Source: Sphingomonas profundi (GTDB taxonomy: Bacteria; Pseudomonadota; Alphaproteobacteria; Sphingomonadales; Sphingomonadaceae). Taken from it: 64,000 bases of DNA. The translations under genes and the position numbers were made by a program. The notes below the pieces were generated by a model. It made no database searches and was not told the origin of the DNA. It was given only the letters and a program-made list of their open reading frames with translations. The stretch spans positions 3,162,001 to 3,226,000 of the forward strand of contig NZ_CP046535.1 of NCBI RefSeq assembly GCF_009739515.1, given 5' to 3'. Positions 19,186 through 27,908 of this stretch are shown here, piece by piece. Every line of letters begins with the position of its first letter. Within the stretch, counting starts at the first letter, position 1.

Positions 19186-21633
19186 TCAATCCTCTTTCAT
19201 CGCTTCCGCCGCCAGGGCTTCCGCCTCGATCAGCAGCGCATCCTCGGCCCCGCCATGCGTCACCCGCTCGCGCCCGATCAGCACCAGCACCGGCACCGCC
19301 AGCGGCGATACGCGCGGCAGATCGACGTGGATCATCGTGCCCGCCGCGCGATCCAGCAGGCCCGCGAGGCGACCGACATCCGTCATCCTGGCGCGCGCAT
19401 CGTCCCACGCGGCGCGCAGCAGCAGATGGTCGGGCTCGTAGCGGCGCAGCACGTCGTAGATCAGGTCGGTCGAGAACGTCACCTGCTTGCCCGTCTTGCG
19501 CTTGCCGGGATGCTGCCGCTCGACGAGGCCGCCGATCACCGCCACCTCGCGGAAGGCGCGCTTCAGCAGGTTCGATCCCTGCACCCACTCGACGAACTCG
19601 TCCTCCAATATGTCGTTCGAGAACAAGGAGGCCGGATCGGTGACGGGCTTCAGCGAGAAGGTGGCGACGGCATAGTCGCTGGCGACGAAGCCGATCGGCT
19701 GCAGCCCCTGCGTCTCCATCCGCCGCGTGACGAGCATGCCGAGCGACTGCTGCGCGTTCCACCCCTCGAAGCTGTACGCGACCATATAATGCCGCCCTTC
19801 GCGCGGGAACGTCTCCACGAGCAGCTGGCCGGGCTTCGGCAGCACCGACCGGCGATCCTGCATCTCCAGCCACTCGCGCACGTCGTCCGGAAAGCGCGGC
19901 CACTGCGCGCGATCGTGCAGGAACATCCGCACCCGATCGGCCAGGCTGGTGGAAAGCGGCATGCGCGATCCGCCATAGGTGGGGATGCGCGCCGGCTTGG
20001 TGGAGGCGCGGACGATCAGGTCTTCCGTGTCGATCTTCTCCACCTCGCAGGTGATGCCGGCGAAGAAGAAGGTGTCGCCGGTGGAGAGCGAGGCGGCGAA
20101 CCCCTCCTCCACCTTGCCCAGGGTGCGGCCGTTGCGGAAGCGCACGTTCAGCATCGTCGCCTCCACGATGATGCCGGCGTTCAGCCGGTGCTGCGCCACG
20201 AAGCGCGGGTGGCTGACCCGCCACAGCCCGTCCGGCCCGTGCGTCAGCCGCTTGAAGCGATCATAGGCCTTCAGCGCGTAGCCGCCCGATTCGATGAACC
20301 CCAGCACCGATCCGAATATCTCGTCGGACAGCGCCGCATAGGGTGCGCTCGTGCGGATCTCGGCCAGCAGATCCTCGGCGCGGAACGGCCCGGCGCAGGC
20401 CACCGCCATGATGTGCTGGGCCAGCACGTCCAGCGCGCCGGGGCGGAAGATGTCGGGGTCCAGCTCGCCCGCCTCCACCGCGTCCAGCGCGGCCCGCGCC
20501 TCCAGATATTCGAAGCGGTTGCCGGGCACCAGCAGCGCCCGGCTCGCCTCGTCCAGCCGGTGGTTGGCCCGCCCGATGCGCTGAAGCAGCCGCGACGATC
20601 CCTTCGGCGCGCCCATCTGGATGACAAGATCGACATCGCCCCAGTCCACCCCCAGGTCCAGGCTGGCGGTGGCGACCACCGCGCGCAGCCGCCCGCCCGC
20701 CATCGCCTCCTCCACCTTGCGCCGCGCCTCGCGGCTCAGCGATCCGTGGTGGATGCCGATCGGCAGCTGGGCGTCATTCTCCCGCCACAGATCCTGGAAG
20801 ATCAGCTCGGCCAGGCTGCGCGTGTTGCAGAAGACGAGCGTGGTGCGATGGCCCTCGATCTCGCGCATCACCTGCGGCGCGGCGTAGCGGCCGGAATGGC
20901 CGGACCATGGCACCCGTCCCTGCGGCAGCACGATCGCGATCTCGGCCGTGGCCCCCGCCTCCCCCTCCACCAGCGCCACCGCGTCGATGTCGCCATCGCC
21001 GGAGAGCCAGCCGCGATAGCCGTCCACGTCCGCCACCGTGGCCGAGAGGGCGACGCGGCGCATGTGCGGCGCCAGGGTGGCGAGCCTGGCGAGGCACAGG
21101 CTCAGCAGGTCGCCGCGCTTGCCGGTGGCGAAGGCGTGCACCTCGTCCACCACGATCGTGCGCAGCCCGGCGAACAATGTGGCGGCATCCGGATAGGAGA
21201 GCAGCAGGCTCAGCGATTCCGGCGTGGTGAGCAGCACGTGCGGCGGCTTCAAACGCTGCCGCGCCTTGCGGTCGGACGGCGTGTCGCCGGTGCGGGTCTC
21301 CACCCGGATATCCAGCCCCATCTCGGCGATCGGGGTCAGCAGGTTGCGCTGCACGTCGATCGCCAACGCCTTCAGCGGCGATACGTAGAGCGTATGCAGC
21401 CCCTCGCCGGGCCGCTCGATCAGGTCGACGAGGGTGGGAAGGAAGCCGGCGAGCGTCTTGCCGGCCCCGGTGGGCGCCACGAGTAGCGCGTCGCGCCCGC
21501 TCCGCCCGGCCGCCAGCATCTCCAGCTGGTGGCGGCGCGGGGCCCAGCCCTTTGCCGCGAACCAGCCGGCGAGCGCCGGCGGCAGCGCGCCGTCAGTGGC
21601 GCTGGCCGGAATCGGGTCCGTCCGGCGCCTCAT
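19186..21633 (-). CDS. Ligase-associated DNA damage response DEXH-box helicase (Lhr-like)
   Basis: An 815-residue superfamily 2 helicase. Walker A is VAPTGAGKT, followed by the DEVH box (VVDEVHAF), SAT (LSATVADVDG), then the second RecA domain with FCNTRSLAE and motif VI QRIGRANHR. An Lhr winged-helix and C-terminal region follows. The length fits the short Lhr-like type named for its link to the ATP-dependent ligase module. It unwinds DNA or DNA-RNA hybrids with ATP. The start overlaps the small membrane protein gene by 41 bases. PdeM and an exonuclease lie on either side, consistent with the repair module. Confidence 0.93.
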   Translation of the reverse strand: MRRRTDPIPASATDGALPPALAGWFAAKGWAPRRHQLEMLAAGRSGRDALLVAPTGAGKTLAGFLPTLVDLIERPGEGLHTLYVSPLKALAIDVQRNLLTPIAEMGLDIRVETRTGDTPSDRKARQRLKPPHVLLTTPESLSLLLSYPDAATLFAGLRTIVVDEVHAFATGKRGDLLSLCLARLATLAPHMRRVALSATVADVDGYRGWLSGDGDIDAVALVEGEAGATAEIAIVLPQGRVPWSGHSGRYAAPQVMREIEGHRTTLVFCNTRSLAELIFQDLWRENDAQLPIGIHHGSLSREARRKVEEAMAGGRLRAVVATASLDLGVDWGDVDLVIQMGAPKGSSRLLQRIGRANHRLDEASRALLVPGNRFEYLEARAALDAVEAGELDPDIFRPGALDVLAQHIMAVACAGPFRAEDLLAEIRTSAPYAALSDEIFGSVLGFIESGGYALKAYDRFKRLTHGPDGLWRVSHPRFVAQHRLNAGIIVEATMLNVRFRNGRTLGKVEEGFAASLSTGDTFFFAGITCEVEKIDTEDLIVRASTKPARIPTYGGSRMPLSTSLADRVRMFLHDRAQWPRFPDDVREWLEMQDRRSVLPKPGQLLVETFPREGRHYMVAYSFEGWNAQQSLGMLVTRRMETQGLQPIGFVASDYAVATFSLKPVTDPASLFSNDILEDEFVEWVQGSNLLKRAFREVAVIGGLVERQHPGKRKTGKQVTFSTDLIYDVLRRYEPDHLLLRAAWDDARARMTDVGRLAGLLDRAAGTMIHVDLPRVSPLAVPVLVLIGRERVTHGGAEDALLIEAEALAAEAMKED

Positions 21634-21769
21634 ATTGCCGGCGGGTGGCCTCTTCCGTCCGCTCCACCTGCGCGCGCGTGCGCCTGCGGTTCGTCACCAG
21701 CGCATAGATCAGCACCGCCGCCAGCAGGATCGGTCCGACGATAGTGATGAGGCTCCACAAACCTTCCAT
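21593..21769 (-). CDS. Small single-pass membrane protein
   Basis: 58 residues: one membrane helix (about residues 5-25, LITIVGPILLAAVLIYALV) followed by a basic, highly charged cytosolic tail (NRRRTRAQVERTEEATRRQYE). The start at 21769 is set by GGAG seven bases upstream. It overlaps the helicase start by 41 bp and is probably cotranscribed with it. I do not recognise a family. The overlap makes the helicase start a little uncertain. Confidence 0.65.
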   Translation of the reverse strand: MEGLWSLITIVGPILLAAVLIYALVTNRRRTRAQVERTEEATRRQYEAPDGPDSGQRH

Positions 21770-21869
21770 AATCCGGCTCCTCGCTGCTTGCCATGGCGGC
21801 TGAACGCAAGGCGGGCGCCAAGCGATCCGCCGGGTGGAACTTAGCGGCCACGCCGACCATATCATCGCC

Positions 21870-22868
21870 ATGCAGCGCCTCGGCTCCTGGATCGAACCCC
21901 ATCCCGAGGGCATCTACGTGCCCGCCGCCGACGCCTGGATCGATCCGTCCAGCCCCAAGGCCCGCGCGCTCGTCACCCACGGCCATGCCGATCATGCGCG
22001 CGGCGGCCACGGCAGCGTGCTGGCGACGCCCGGCACGCTGGCGATCATGGAGACGCGCTACGGCCCGCAGAACGGCCAGGCGATCGGCTATGGCGAGACG
22101 CTCGCGCTCGGCGACGTCTCGGTGCGCTTCGTGCCGGCCGGCCATGTGCTCGGCTCGGCCCAGATCGTGCTGGAGCGGGGGGCGGAACGGATCGTCGTCT
22201 CCGGCGACTATAAGCGCCGCCCCGATCCCACCTGCGATCCGTTCGAGCCGGTGCCGTGCGACATCTTCGTCACCGAGGCGACGTTCGGCCTGCCCGTGTT
22301 CCGCCACCCGGATACCGGCGCCGAGATCGACCGGCTGCTGGCCGCGCTCCACGCCAATCCCGATCGCTGCGTGCTGGTCGGCGCCTATGCGCTCGGCAAG
22401 GCGCAGCGCGTGATCGCGGAGCTGCGCGGGCGCGGCCACCACGATCCGATCCACATTCACGGCGCGATGGAGCGGCTGTGCGACCTCTATGTCGATCACG
22501 GCGTCGAGCTGGGCGAGCTGCGCCCGGCCACCGGGCTGAAGGCGGCGGAGCTGCGCGGCCGCATCGTGGTGGCGCCGCCCTCCGCGCTGAACGATCGCTG
22601 GTCCCGCCGGCTGCCCGATCCGATCACGGCGATGGCCTCCGGCTGGATGCGGGTGCGCCAGCGCGCGCGGCAGAAGAATGTCGAGCTGCCCCTCGTCATC
22701 TCCGACCACGCCGACTGGGACGAGCTGACCGACACCCTCACCGAACTGGCACCCAGCGAGGTGTGGGTGACGCACGGCCGCGAAGAGGCGCTGGTCCACT
22801 GGTGCATGACCCGCCAGATGCGCGCACGGGCGCTGGACCTGGGGGGACGGGAGGACGAGGATGATTGA
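21870..22868 (+). CDS. Ligase-associated DNA damage response exonuclease (MBL fold)
   Basis: A 332-residue metallo-beta-lactamase/beta-CASP-type nuclease: THGHADHARGG is the HxHxDH metal site, with GHVLGSAQ, SGDYKRRPDP and the C-terminal SDHADWDEL and VWVTHGRE motifs. This is the exonuclease of the ligase-associated set. The ATG at 21870 is preferred; an in-frame GTG at 21834 is also possible. It is divergent from the helicase. In many genomes the next gene is the cisplatin-damage ATP-dependent DNA ligase, but here the next genes are a Fic pair. Confidence 0.92.
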   Translation: MQRLGSWIEPHPEGIYVPAADAWIDPSSPKARALVTHGHADHARGGHGSVLATPGTLAIMETRYGPQNGQAIGYGETLALGDVSVRFVPAGHVLGSAQIVLERGAERIVVSGDYKRRPDPTCDPFEPVPCDIFVTEATFGLPVFRHPDTGAEIDRLLAALHANPDRCVLVGAYALGKAQRVIAELRGRGHHDPIHIHGAMERLCDLYVDHGVELGELRPATGLKAAELRGRIVVAPPSALNDRWSRRLPDPITAMASGWMRVRQRARQKNVELPLVISDHADWDELTDTLTELAPSEVWVTHGREEALVHWCMTRQMRARALDLGGREDEDD

Positions 22869-22946
22869 TCGACGGTCGCGCACGCTCGGACTATCATCGT
22901 TTGACGCTGGCCGGAGAGCGATCCAATGGAAAGATGGGAGACGCGT

Positions 22947-23117
22947 ATGACTGACAAATTGAACGACCTGATCAAAAAGGCCGCGAAAATCCGTATGTCG
23001 GATGACGATAAGGAAGCACAGCGTCAGAGTTTTGCGTATGGCAACGCTCATATTGAGAATGACCGGGTCACCCGTGACATGATCGAAGCTGCGGCGAAGC
23101 GTATCTCGCGCGGATGA
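22947..23117 (+). CDS. Predicted Fic inhibitor/antitoxin (VbhA-like)
   Basis: 56 residues, helical and charged, with SFAYGNAHIENDRVTRDMI in the second half. The HIEN segment resembles the (S/T)xxxE(G/N) inhibitory helix of Fic antitoxins, although Asn stands where Ser or Thr is usual. The start at 22947 has GGGAGA six bases upstream; 22926 is an alternative with its own GGAG. It overlaps the Fic gene as ATGA, so the two are coupled. The antitoxin role is inferred from position and motif. AT-richer than the surroundings. Confidence 0.7.
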   Translation: MTDKLNDLIKKAAKIRMSDDDKEAQRQSFAYGNAHIENDRVTRDMIEAAAKRISRG

Positions 23118-23797
23118 GCGAGGAACAACGCCACAGCGAAGCTGAGGAGCCGGCGCTTGTCGCGGATGAGGACGAACGCGCTCGCCTCGAAGCGGAGAAC
23201 GCAGTCCGTCAGTTTGACCGCGTCTTGGACCTTATAGATGAGGTAGAACGTGACGGGCGGCCATTCCGCCTTAAAGTCTCAACGATCCAAGGCTTGCATC
23301 GGCTCGCTCTCGACGGCCTATCGCGATACGCAGGCAATTGGCGACCTGGCGGAGTGACGATCGGTCTAAGTAAGCATCTGCCGCCCGCTCAGCATCTTGT
23401 GCCCGGTTTGATGGAGGAACTCTGCGACTGGATCAACGATCGCTGGGAACTTGAAAACGCCCTGACGCTATGCGCGTATTCCATGTGGCGGCTCAATTGG
23501 ATTCATCCCTTCGACGACGGAAACGGCAGAACTTCTCGAGCAGTGGCGTACTTAGTTCTATGCGCTAAGATGAAGTCCCGTTTGCCAGGAAGGCTAACTA
23601 TCCCAGAGATCATATCGAACAGTAAGGCCCCATACTACAGCGCACTTGAAAGTATAGATGAGAGCTGCAAGGGTTCGCTTGATCTTTCCCCGCTTTCTGA
23701 TTTACTTAGCGATTGTTTGGCCAAGCAACTCTCCGATGCATGGGAGGCTGCGACGCACAAAACGACGGAGTCGGATAACTCTCGCAAGTTTCACTAA
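23114..23797 (+). CDS. Fic-domain AMPylase-type toxin
   Basis: A 227-residue Fic protein with the complete catalytic motif HPFDDGNGRT (residues 131-140), whose His and Arg bind and activate ATP. An upstream flap region carries a SKHLPP segment. Fic enzymes transfer AMP or other phosphate-containing groups to protein hydroxyls. Here the intact motif and the preceding inhibitor gene suggest a type II toxin-antitoxin pair. GC content is clearly lower than the neighbours and codon use differs, indicating transfer. The target is unknown. Confidence 0.9.
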   Translation: MSEEQRHSEAEEPALVADEDERARLEAENAVRQFDRVLDLIDEVERDGRPFRLKVSTIQGLHRLALDGLSRYAGNWRPGGVTIGLSKHLPPAQHLVPGLMEELCDWINDRWELENALTLCAYSMWRLNWIHPFDDGNGRTSRAVAYLVLCAKMKSRLPGRLTIPEIISNSKAPYYSALESIDESCKGSLDLSPLSDLLSDCLAKQLSDAWEAATHKTTESDNSRKFH

Positions 23798-23805
23798 TTA
23801 GCGGA

Positions 23806-23824
23806 CAGCTAAGGCTGCGTTTTT
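23806..23824 (+). terminator. Possible weak terminator after fic
   Basis: A short stem CAGC-TAAG-GCTG at 23806-23817 is followed within three bases by a run of five T. The stem is only four pairs, so it is weak, but the T-run is unusual in this GC-rich sequence and lies 9 bases after the fic stop, before the convergent phosphohexomutase gene. Confidence 0.3.
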
Positions 23825-23834
23825 ACCTGTAGTC

Positions 23835-25241
23835 TCAGTGCCCCGCCGCCAGCACCGGCGCCACCCCGCTCAGCGCCAGCTGATCGTTGATCGCCGCCAT
23901 CAGCCGGTCGAGCCCCGCCTGGTCCTTCGCCTCGGCGCGCGCGACCAGCACGTCCTGCGTGTTCGAGGCGCGGAGCAGCCACCAGCCGTCCGGCGTCGTC
24001 ACCCGTGCGCCGTCGGTGCGGTTCACCTCCGTGCCATCGGCCTCCAAGCGGGCGAGCACCTCGTCCACCACCGCGAATTTGCGGTCCTCGCTCGACTGGA
24101 AGCGCAGCTCCGGCGTGTTGACCATCGCGGGCATCGCATCCTTCAGCGCCGTCAGCGATCCGCCGAGCACGCGCACCGCGCGGATCAGGCGGACGGCGGC
24201 ATATTGGGCGTCGTCGAAGCCGTAATAATCGTGCGCGAAGAAGATGTGGCCGCTCATCTCACCGGCCAGCGGCGCATTCGTCTCCTTCATCTTGGTCTTG
24301 ATGAGGGAGTGGCCGGTCTTCCACATCAGCGGCGTGCCGCCCAGCTCGGCGATGCGATCGAACAGCGCCTGGCTCGCCTTCACGTCGGCGATGATCGTGG
24401 CGCCCGGCTCCGCGCGCAGCACCGGCTCGGCCAGGATGGCCAGCAGCTGGTCGCCCCACACCACCCGCCCCTGCCCGTCCACGGCGCCCAGCCGATCGCC
24501 GTCGCCATCGAAGGCAAGGCCGAAATCGAGCCCCTTCTCCACCACCAGCCGCTTCAGGTCGGCGAGGTTCCTCTCCTCGGTCGGGTCGGGATGGTGGTTC
24601 GGGAAGGTGCCGTCGATCTCGGTGTAGAGCGTGTGGTGCTCGCCCGGCAGCAGCTTGACGAGCTTCTCGATCACCTCGCCGGCGGCGCCGTTGCCGGCAT
24701 CCCAGCCGATGCGGAACGCGCCGCCGGCATAGCCCTGCATCAGCCGGTCGACATAGAGGTCGATCACCTCGGCGGACGAGACGGCGCCCTCGCCGTCCTC
24801 CCAGTCGCCTTCCTCCGCCATGCGGGCGAGCGACTGGATGTCGGCGCCGAAGAACGGCCGATGCTGGAGGACCATCTTGAAGCCATTATACTCGGCCGGA
24901 TTGTGGCTGCCGGTGATCTGGATGCCGCCATCCACCTCCAGCGTCGCCTCGGCATGGTAGAGCATCGGCGTGGGGCCGAGGCCGATGCGCACCACGTCCA
25001 CCCCGCTCCGCGTCAGCCCCTCGATCAGCGCCGCTTCCAGCACCGGCGAGGAGACGCGGCCATCATAGCCCACCGCCACCCGCGTGCCGCCGGCCCGCCG
25101 CACATGGGTGGCGAAGCCGCGCCCGATCGCATGCGCATCCGCCGGCCCCAGGCTTTTGCCGACGATGCCGCGAACGTCATATTCGCGCAGCGAGGTCGGA
25201 TCGAAGCGATGGGACATGTGGGGGGACGCGTCGATGGACAT
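23835..25241 (-). CDS. Phosphomannomutase/phosphoglucomutase
   Basis: A 468-residue alpha-D-phosphohexomutase (AlgC/ManB type) that interconverts hexose 6- and 1-phosphates for nucleotide-sugar synthesis. Active phosphoserine loop TGSHNP at residues 110-115, metal loop DGDGDR near 245, sugar-binding GEMSGH, and C-terminal phosphate-binding RASNT are all present. The ATG at 25241 has AGGAG upstream. It is cytosolic. It would supply precursors for the glycosyltransferases in this window, though no direct link is shown. Confidence 0.94.
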   Translation of the reverse strand: MSIDASPHMSHRFDPTSLREYDVRGIVGKSLGPADAHAIGRGFATHVRRAGGTRVAVGYDGRVSSPVLEAALIEGLTRSGVDVVRIGLGPTPMLYHAEATLEVDGGIQITGSHNPAEYNGFKMVLQHRPFFGADIQSLARMAEEGDWEDGEGAVSSAEVIDLYVDRLMQGYAGGAFRIGWDAGNGAAGEVIEKLVKLLPGEHHTLYTEIDGTFPNHHPDPTEERNLADLKRLVVEKGLDFGLAFDGDGDRLGAVDGQGRVVWGDQLLAILAEPVLRAEPGATIIADVKASQALFDRIAELGGTPLMWKTGHSLIKTKMKETNAPLAGEMSGHIFFAHDYYGFDDAQYAAVRLIRAVRVLGGSLTALKDAMPAMVNTPELRFQSSEDRKFAVVDEVLARLEADGTEVNRTDGARVTTPDGWWLLRASNTQDVLVARAEAKDQAGLDRLMAAINDQLALSGVAPVLAAGH

Positions 25242-25281
25242 GCGGGCTCCTGTGTGGCTGGTGCCGAAACGAACTCGGCGC

Positions 25282-25713
25282 TCAAGACGCGCGGGGGCGG
25301 CTTCGGTTCAACTCGGCGAGCAGCACGTCGCGCGCGCCGTTCACCCGCCGGGCGAGCTCGGCCGAGCCGCCGGCATCGGGGTGGACGCGCTGGATCAGGC
25401 GGCGGTGGGCGGCGCGGATCATCGCGGCATCCGCCGCCGCCGGCAGCCCCAGCAGGCCGCGCGCCTCCTCGATCGGCATCGCCGCGGCGAAGGCGGGCCG
25501 GCGGCGCAGCCACTCGCGGCGGCCGAACCACAGCCAGCCGGCCGACCAGCCGGCGCCGACCAGCGCCGGCAGCCACTCGCCGCGCGTCATCAGCCTGATC
25601 GCGAGCAGGCCGGCGACGATCGCGGCGATATCGCCCCAGCCGAAGCGGCGCCAACGCCCCGTCCGCCAGGCCCAGATGCCGATCGACGCCGCGGCCAGCA
25701 GCAGCAGGCTCAT
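25282..25713 (-). CDS. Membrane-anchored J-domain protein
   Basis: 143 residues: N-terminal hydrophobic segments (about 1-16 and 28-42), a possible third near 50-65, then a C-terminal J domain with the HPD motif in [10 protein letters not shown], needed to stimulate DnaK ATPase. The layout resembles TIM14/DjlC-like co-chaperones with a short J domain at the C terminus. It lies between mipZ and the phosphohexomutase gene on the same strand. Partner chaperone inferred. Confidence 0.8.
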   Translation of the reverse strand: MSLLLLAAASIGIWAWRTGRWRRFGWGDIAAIVAGLLAIRLMTRGEWLPALVGAGWSAGWLWFGRREWLRRRPAFAAAMPIEEARGLLGLPAAADAAMIRAAHRRLIQRVHPDAGGSAELARRVNGARDVLLAELNRSRPRAS

Positions 25714-25740
25714 CGGCGCGCCCCCGTCACCGGCCCGGCT

Positions 25741-26538
25741 TCATCCGGCGGCGGCGATCCGCTTGGCCGGCCAGTCGGGCAGCGCGAAGCTGGAGATCAT
25801 CTCGCGCAACTCCTGCCGCGCGGCGACATGGGCGATGCCCGGCTCGCCGATGGCGGCGAGATCCAGCAGGGTCAGCCCCTTCGGGAACAGCTCGCGGAAG
25901 ATCACGCGCTCGGACAGGCCCGGCACCACGCGGAAGCCGACGCGCTTGGAAAGCTCGCCCATCGCCTGCGCCACGCGCTTCATGTTGCGCGCCTCGATAT
26001 GCTGCAGGCGGTTGCGCAGCACCACCCAGTCCACCGTGGCGCCGTCGCGCTTGCCGCGCTGCTTGCGCGCTTCCCACACGAGCTCGGCGTAGAAGCTCGG
26101 GCGGCGCACCTTGTACGTCTCGGCATCCACCTGGCCGATCAGGTCCAGGTCGATGAAGCTGTCGTTGATCGGGGTGACGAGCGTGTCGGCGCGGATGATC
26201 GCGGCACGCGCGTCGACATCGTCGCGGCCCGGCGTATCGACCACCACGATCTCCGCATCGGCCGCCATCGCGTCCAGCCGCACGTCGATCGGGATGCCCT
26301 TGGCGGGATCGAACGTGTCGAAGGCGGGCATCGGCAGATCGATGCCCAGGCGGCGCACCGTGGCCTGCCGGTTCTCCAGATAGCGGGCCAGCGTACGCTG
26401 CCGCGTGTCCATGTCCAGCGCCGCCACCCGGCGCCCGGCGGCGGCCAGCGCCACGGCGGTGTGAACGGCGCTCGTCGACTTGCCCGACCCGCCTTTTTCG
26501 TTGGCGAAAACAATGAAGTGCGGTGTTCCGGCGGTCAT
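25741..26538 (-). CDS. mipZ: Division-plane positioning ATPase MipZ
   Basis: A 265-residue ParA/MinD-type ATPase with the deviant Walker A KGGSGKST, switch region VVDTPGRDD, and a long C-terminal MipZ-specific region. In alphaproteobacteria MipZ binds ParB at the origin, forms a bipolar gradient and blocks FtsZ assembly away from midcell. The length and the position beside panC are typical for the order. Cytosolic, nucleoid-associated. It is divergently oriented to panC with 106 bp between. Confidence 0.93.
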   Translation of the reverse strand: MTAGTPHFIVFANEKGGSGKSTSAVHTAVALAAAGRRVAALDMDTRQRTLARYLENRQATVRRLGIDLPMPAFDTFDPAKGIPIDVRLDAMAADAEIVVVDTPGRDDVDARAAIIRADTLVTPINDSFIDLDLIGQVDAETYKVRRPSFYAELVWEARKQRGKRDGATVDWVVLRNRLQHIEARNMKRVAQAMGELSKRVGFRVVPGLSERVIFRELFPKGLTLLDLAAIGEPGIAHVAARQELREMISSFALPDWPAKRIAAAG

Positions 26539-26644
26539 CTGGCCCTGCGCTTCGCCCCGTGGATCGAACGGTGATTCCGGCCTTGATTCCGGCCTCCGCG
26601 CCCCTCAAAGAACGCCTCCAGCGTCTATCGGAGGTGCCGCTCTC

Positions 26645-27490
26645 GTGCAAATCATTCGTGACCGGGCGGCCTTGCGCGCGGCCGTCCGGGGCTTGCGCGG
26701 GGACGGCGGAACCATCGCCCTGGTGCCCACGATGGGGGCGCTGCACGCCGGCCACATGGCCCTGATCGCGGAGGCGCGGCGGCGCACGCGGCACGTGGTC
26801 GCCTCGATCTTCGTCAATCCGATCCAGTTCGGCCCGAACGAGGATCTCGCCGCCTATCCGCGCCGCGAGGCGAGCGACGCGAAGATGCTGGACGAGGCCG
26901 GCTGCGACATGGTGTGGGCGCCCGACGTGGCCGAGATGTATCCGCCGGGCTTCGCCACCGCCATAACGGTGCGCGGCGTGAGCGACGGGCTGGACGGCGC
27001 CGCCCGCCCCGGCCATTTCGACGGGGTCGCGACCGTCGTCGGCAAGCTCCTCAACCAGGTCGCGCCCGATGTCGCGCTGTTCGGTGAGAAGGACTATCAG
27101 CAGCTCGCCGTCATCCGCCGGATGGTCGCCGATCTCGACATAGCGGTGGAGATCGTCGGCGTGCCGACGGAGCGCGACGACGATGGCCTCGCCCTCTCCT
27201 CGCGCAACGCCTATTTCGACCCGGCCCAGCGAATCGCCGCCCGCGCCATGCCCCGCGCGCTCGGCGAAGCGGCCGAATCGATCGCGCGCGGCGACTCGGT
27301 TTCCGCTGCTCTCGCGCTTGCCCGCAGGCGGCTGACGGAGGCCGGCTTCGCGCCCATCGACTATGTAACGGTGTGCGACGCCAAGACTTTAGTCGAAGTC
27401 GACGAGGTACGCGACGAGGCGAGACTTTTGGTGGCCGCACGGCTTGGCCCGGTTAGACTAATAGATAATCTGCGTCTGCTTCCGCGTTAA
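26645..27490 (+). CDS. panC: Pantothenate synthetase
   Basis: A 281-residue ligase that joins pantoate and beta-alanine with ATP in the CoA pathway. Motifs: PTMGALHAGHMALI (HIGH-like ATP site), NPIQFGPNEDL, FGEKDYQQL, and LALSSRNAYF as the KMSKS-like region. The start is the GTG at 26645, with GGAGG about ten bases upstream. Upstream in-frame ATGs would add an unrelated tail. Cytosolic. Confidence 0.95.
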   Translation: MQIIRDRAALRAAVRGLRGDGGTIALVPTMGALHAGHMALIAEARRRTRHVVASIFVNPIQFGPNEDLAAYPRREASDAKMLDEAGCDMVWAPDVAEMYPPGFATAITVRGVSDGLDGAARPGHFDGVATVVGKLLNQVAPDVALFGEKDYQQLAVIRRMVADLDIAVEIVGVPTERDDDGLALSSRNAYFDPAQRIAARAMPRALGEAAESIARGDSVSAALALARRRLTEAGFAPIDYVTVCDAKTLVEVDEVRDEARLLVAARLGPVRLIDNLRLLPR

Positions 27491-27566
27491 CCACTTATAA
27501 CCTGTTTCCCCGCGAAAATCGGGTCCGACACAACAGTCGAACACCGAAGTCGAATATCGATGCAAC

Positions 27567-27878
27567 ATGTGGGGCAAGCAGATGGCACACAGCCTTGAAG
27601 CCGCGGCATATCTGATCGAGAGCCGCCTCGCCGATGCGGTGCGCGGCGATATCGATGCCTATTACGATCTGGGCATCGCCTATTCGTCGGGCAGCGAGGG
27701 GATCGACGTCGATCTCGTCGAGGCGCACAAATGGTTCAATCTCGCGGCGGTCGGCGGCAACGTCGCCGGGCAGGCCTGCCGGGCCGAGATCGCGAGCGAG
27801 ATGAGCGCGCGCGAGATCGCCCTTGCGCAACGTCAGGCGCGGGCGTGGCTCAGCATGGGCGTGCGCGGCGAAGCCTGA
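27567..27878 (+). CDS. Sel1-repeat-like small protein
   Basis: 103 residues, predicted all-helical, with a Sel1/TPR-like repeat: YDLGIAYSSGSEGIDVDLVEAHKWFNLAAVGG. Sel1 repeats are protein-protein interaction modules. The start is 27567 or the ATG at 27582; ribosome sites for both are weak. No signal peptide. It follows panC by 76 bp. No function can be assigned. Confidence 0.75.
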   Translation: MWGKQMAHSLEAAAYLIESRLADAVRGDIDAYYDLGIAYSSGSEGIDVDLVEAHKWFNLAAVGGNVAGQACRAEIASEMSAREIALAQRQARAWLSMGVRGEA

Positions 27879-27908
27879 TCTTCGCCGGCGATACCCGCGA
27901 ACGCCGGC

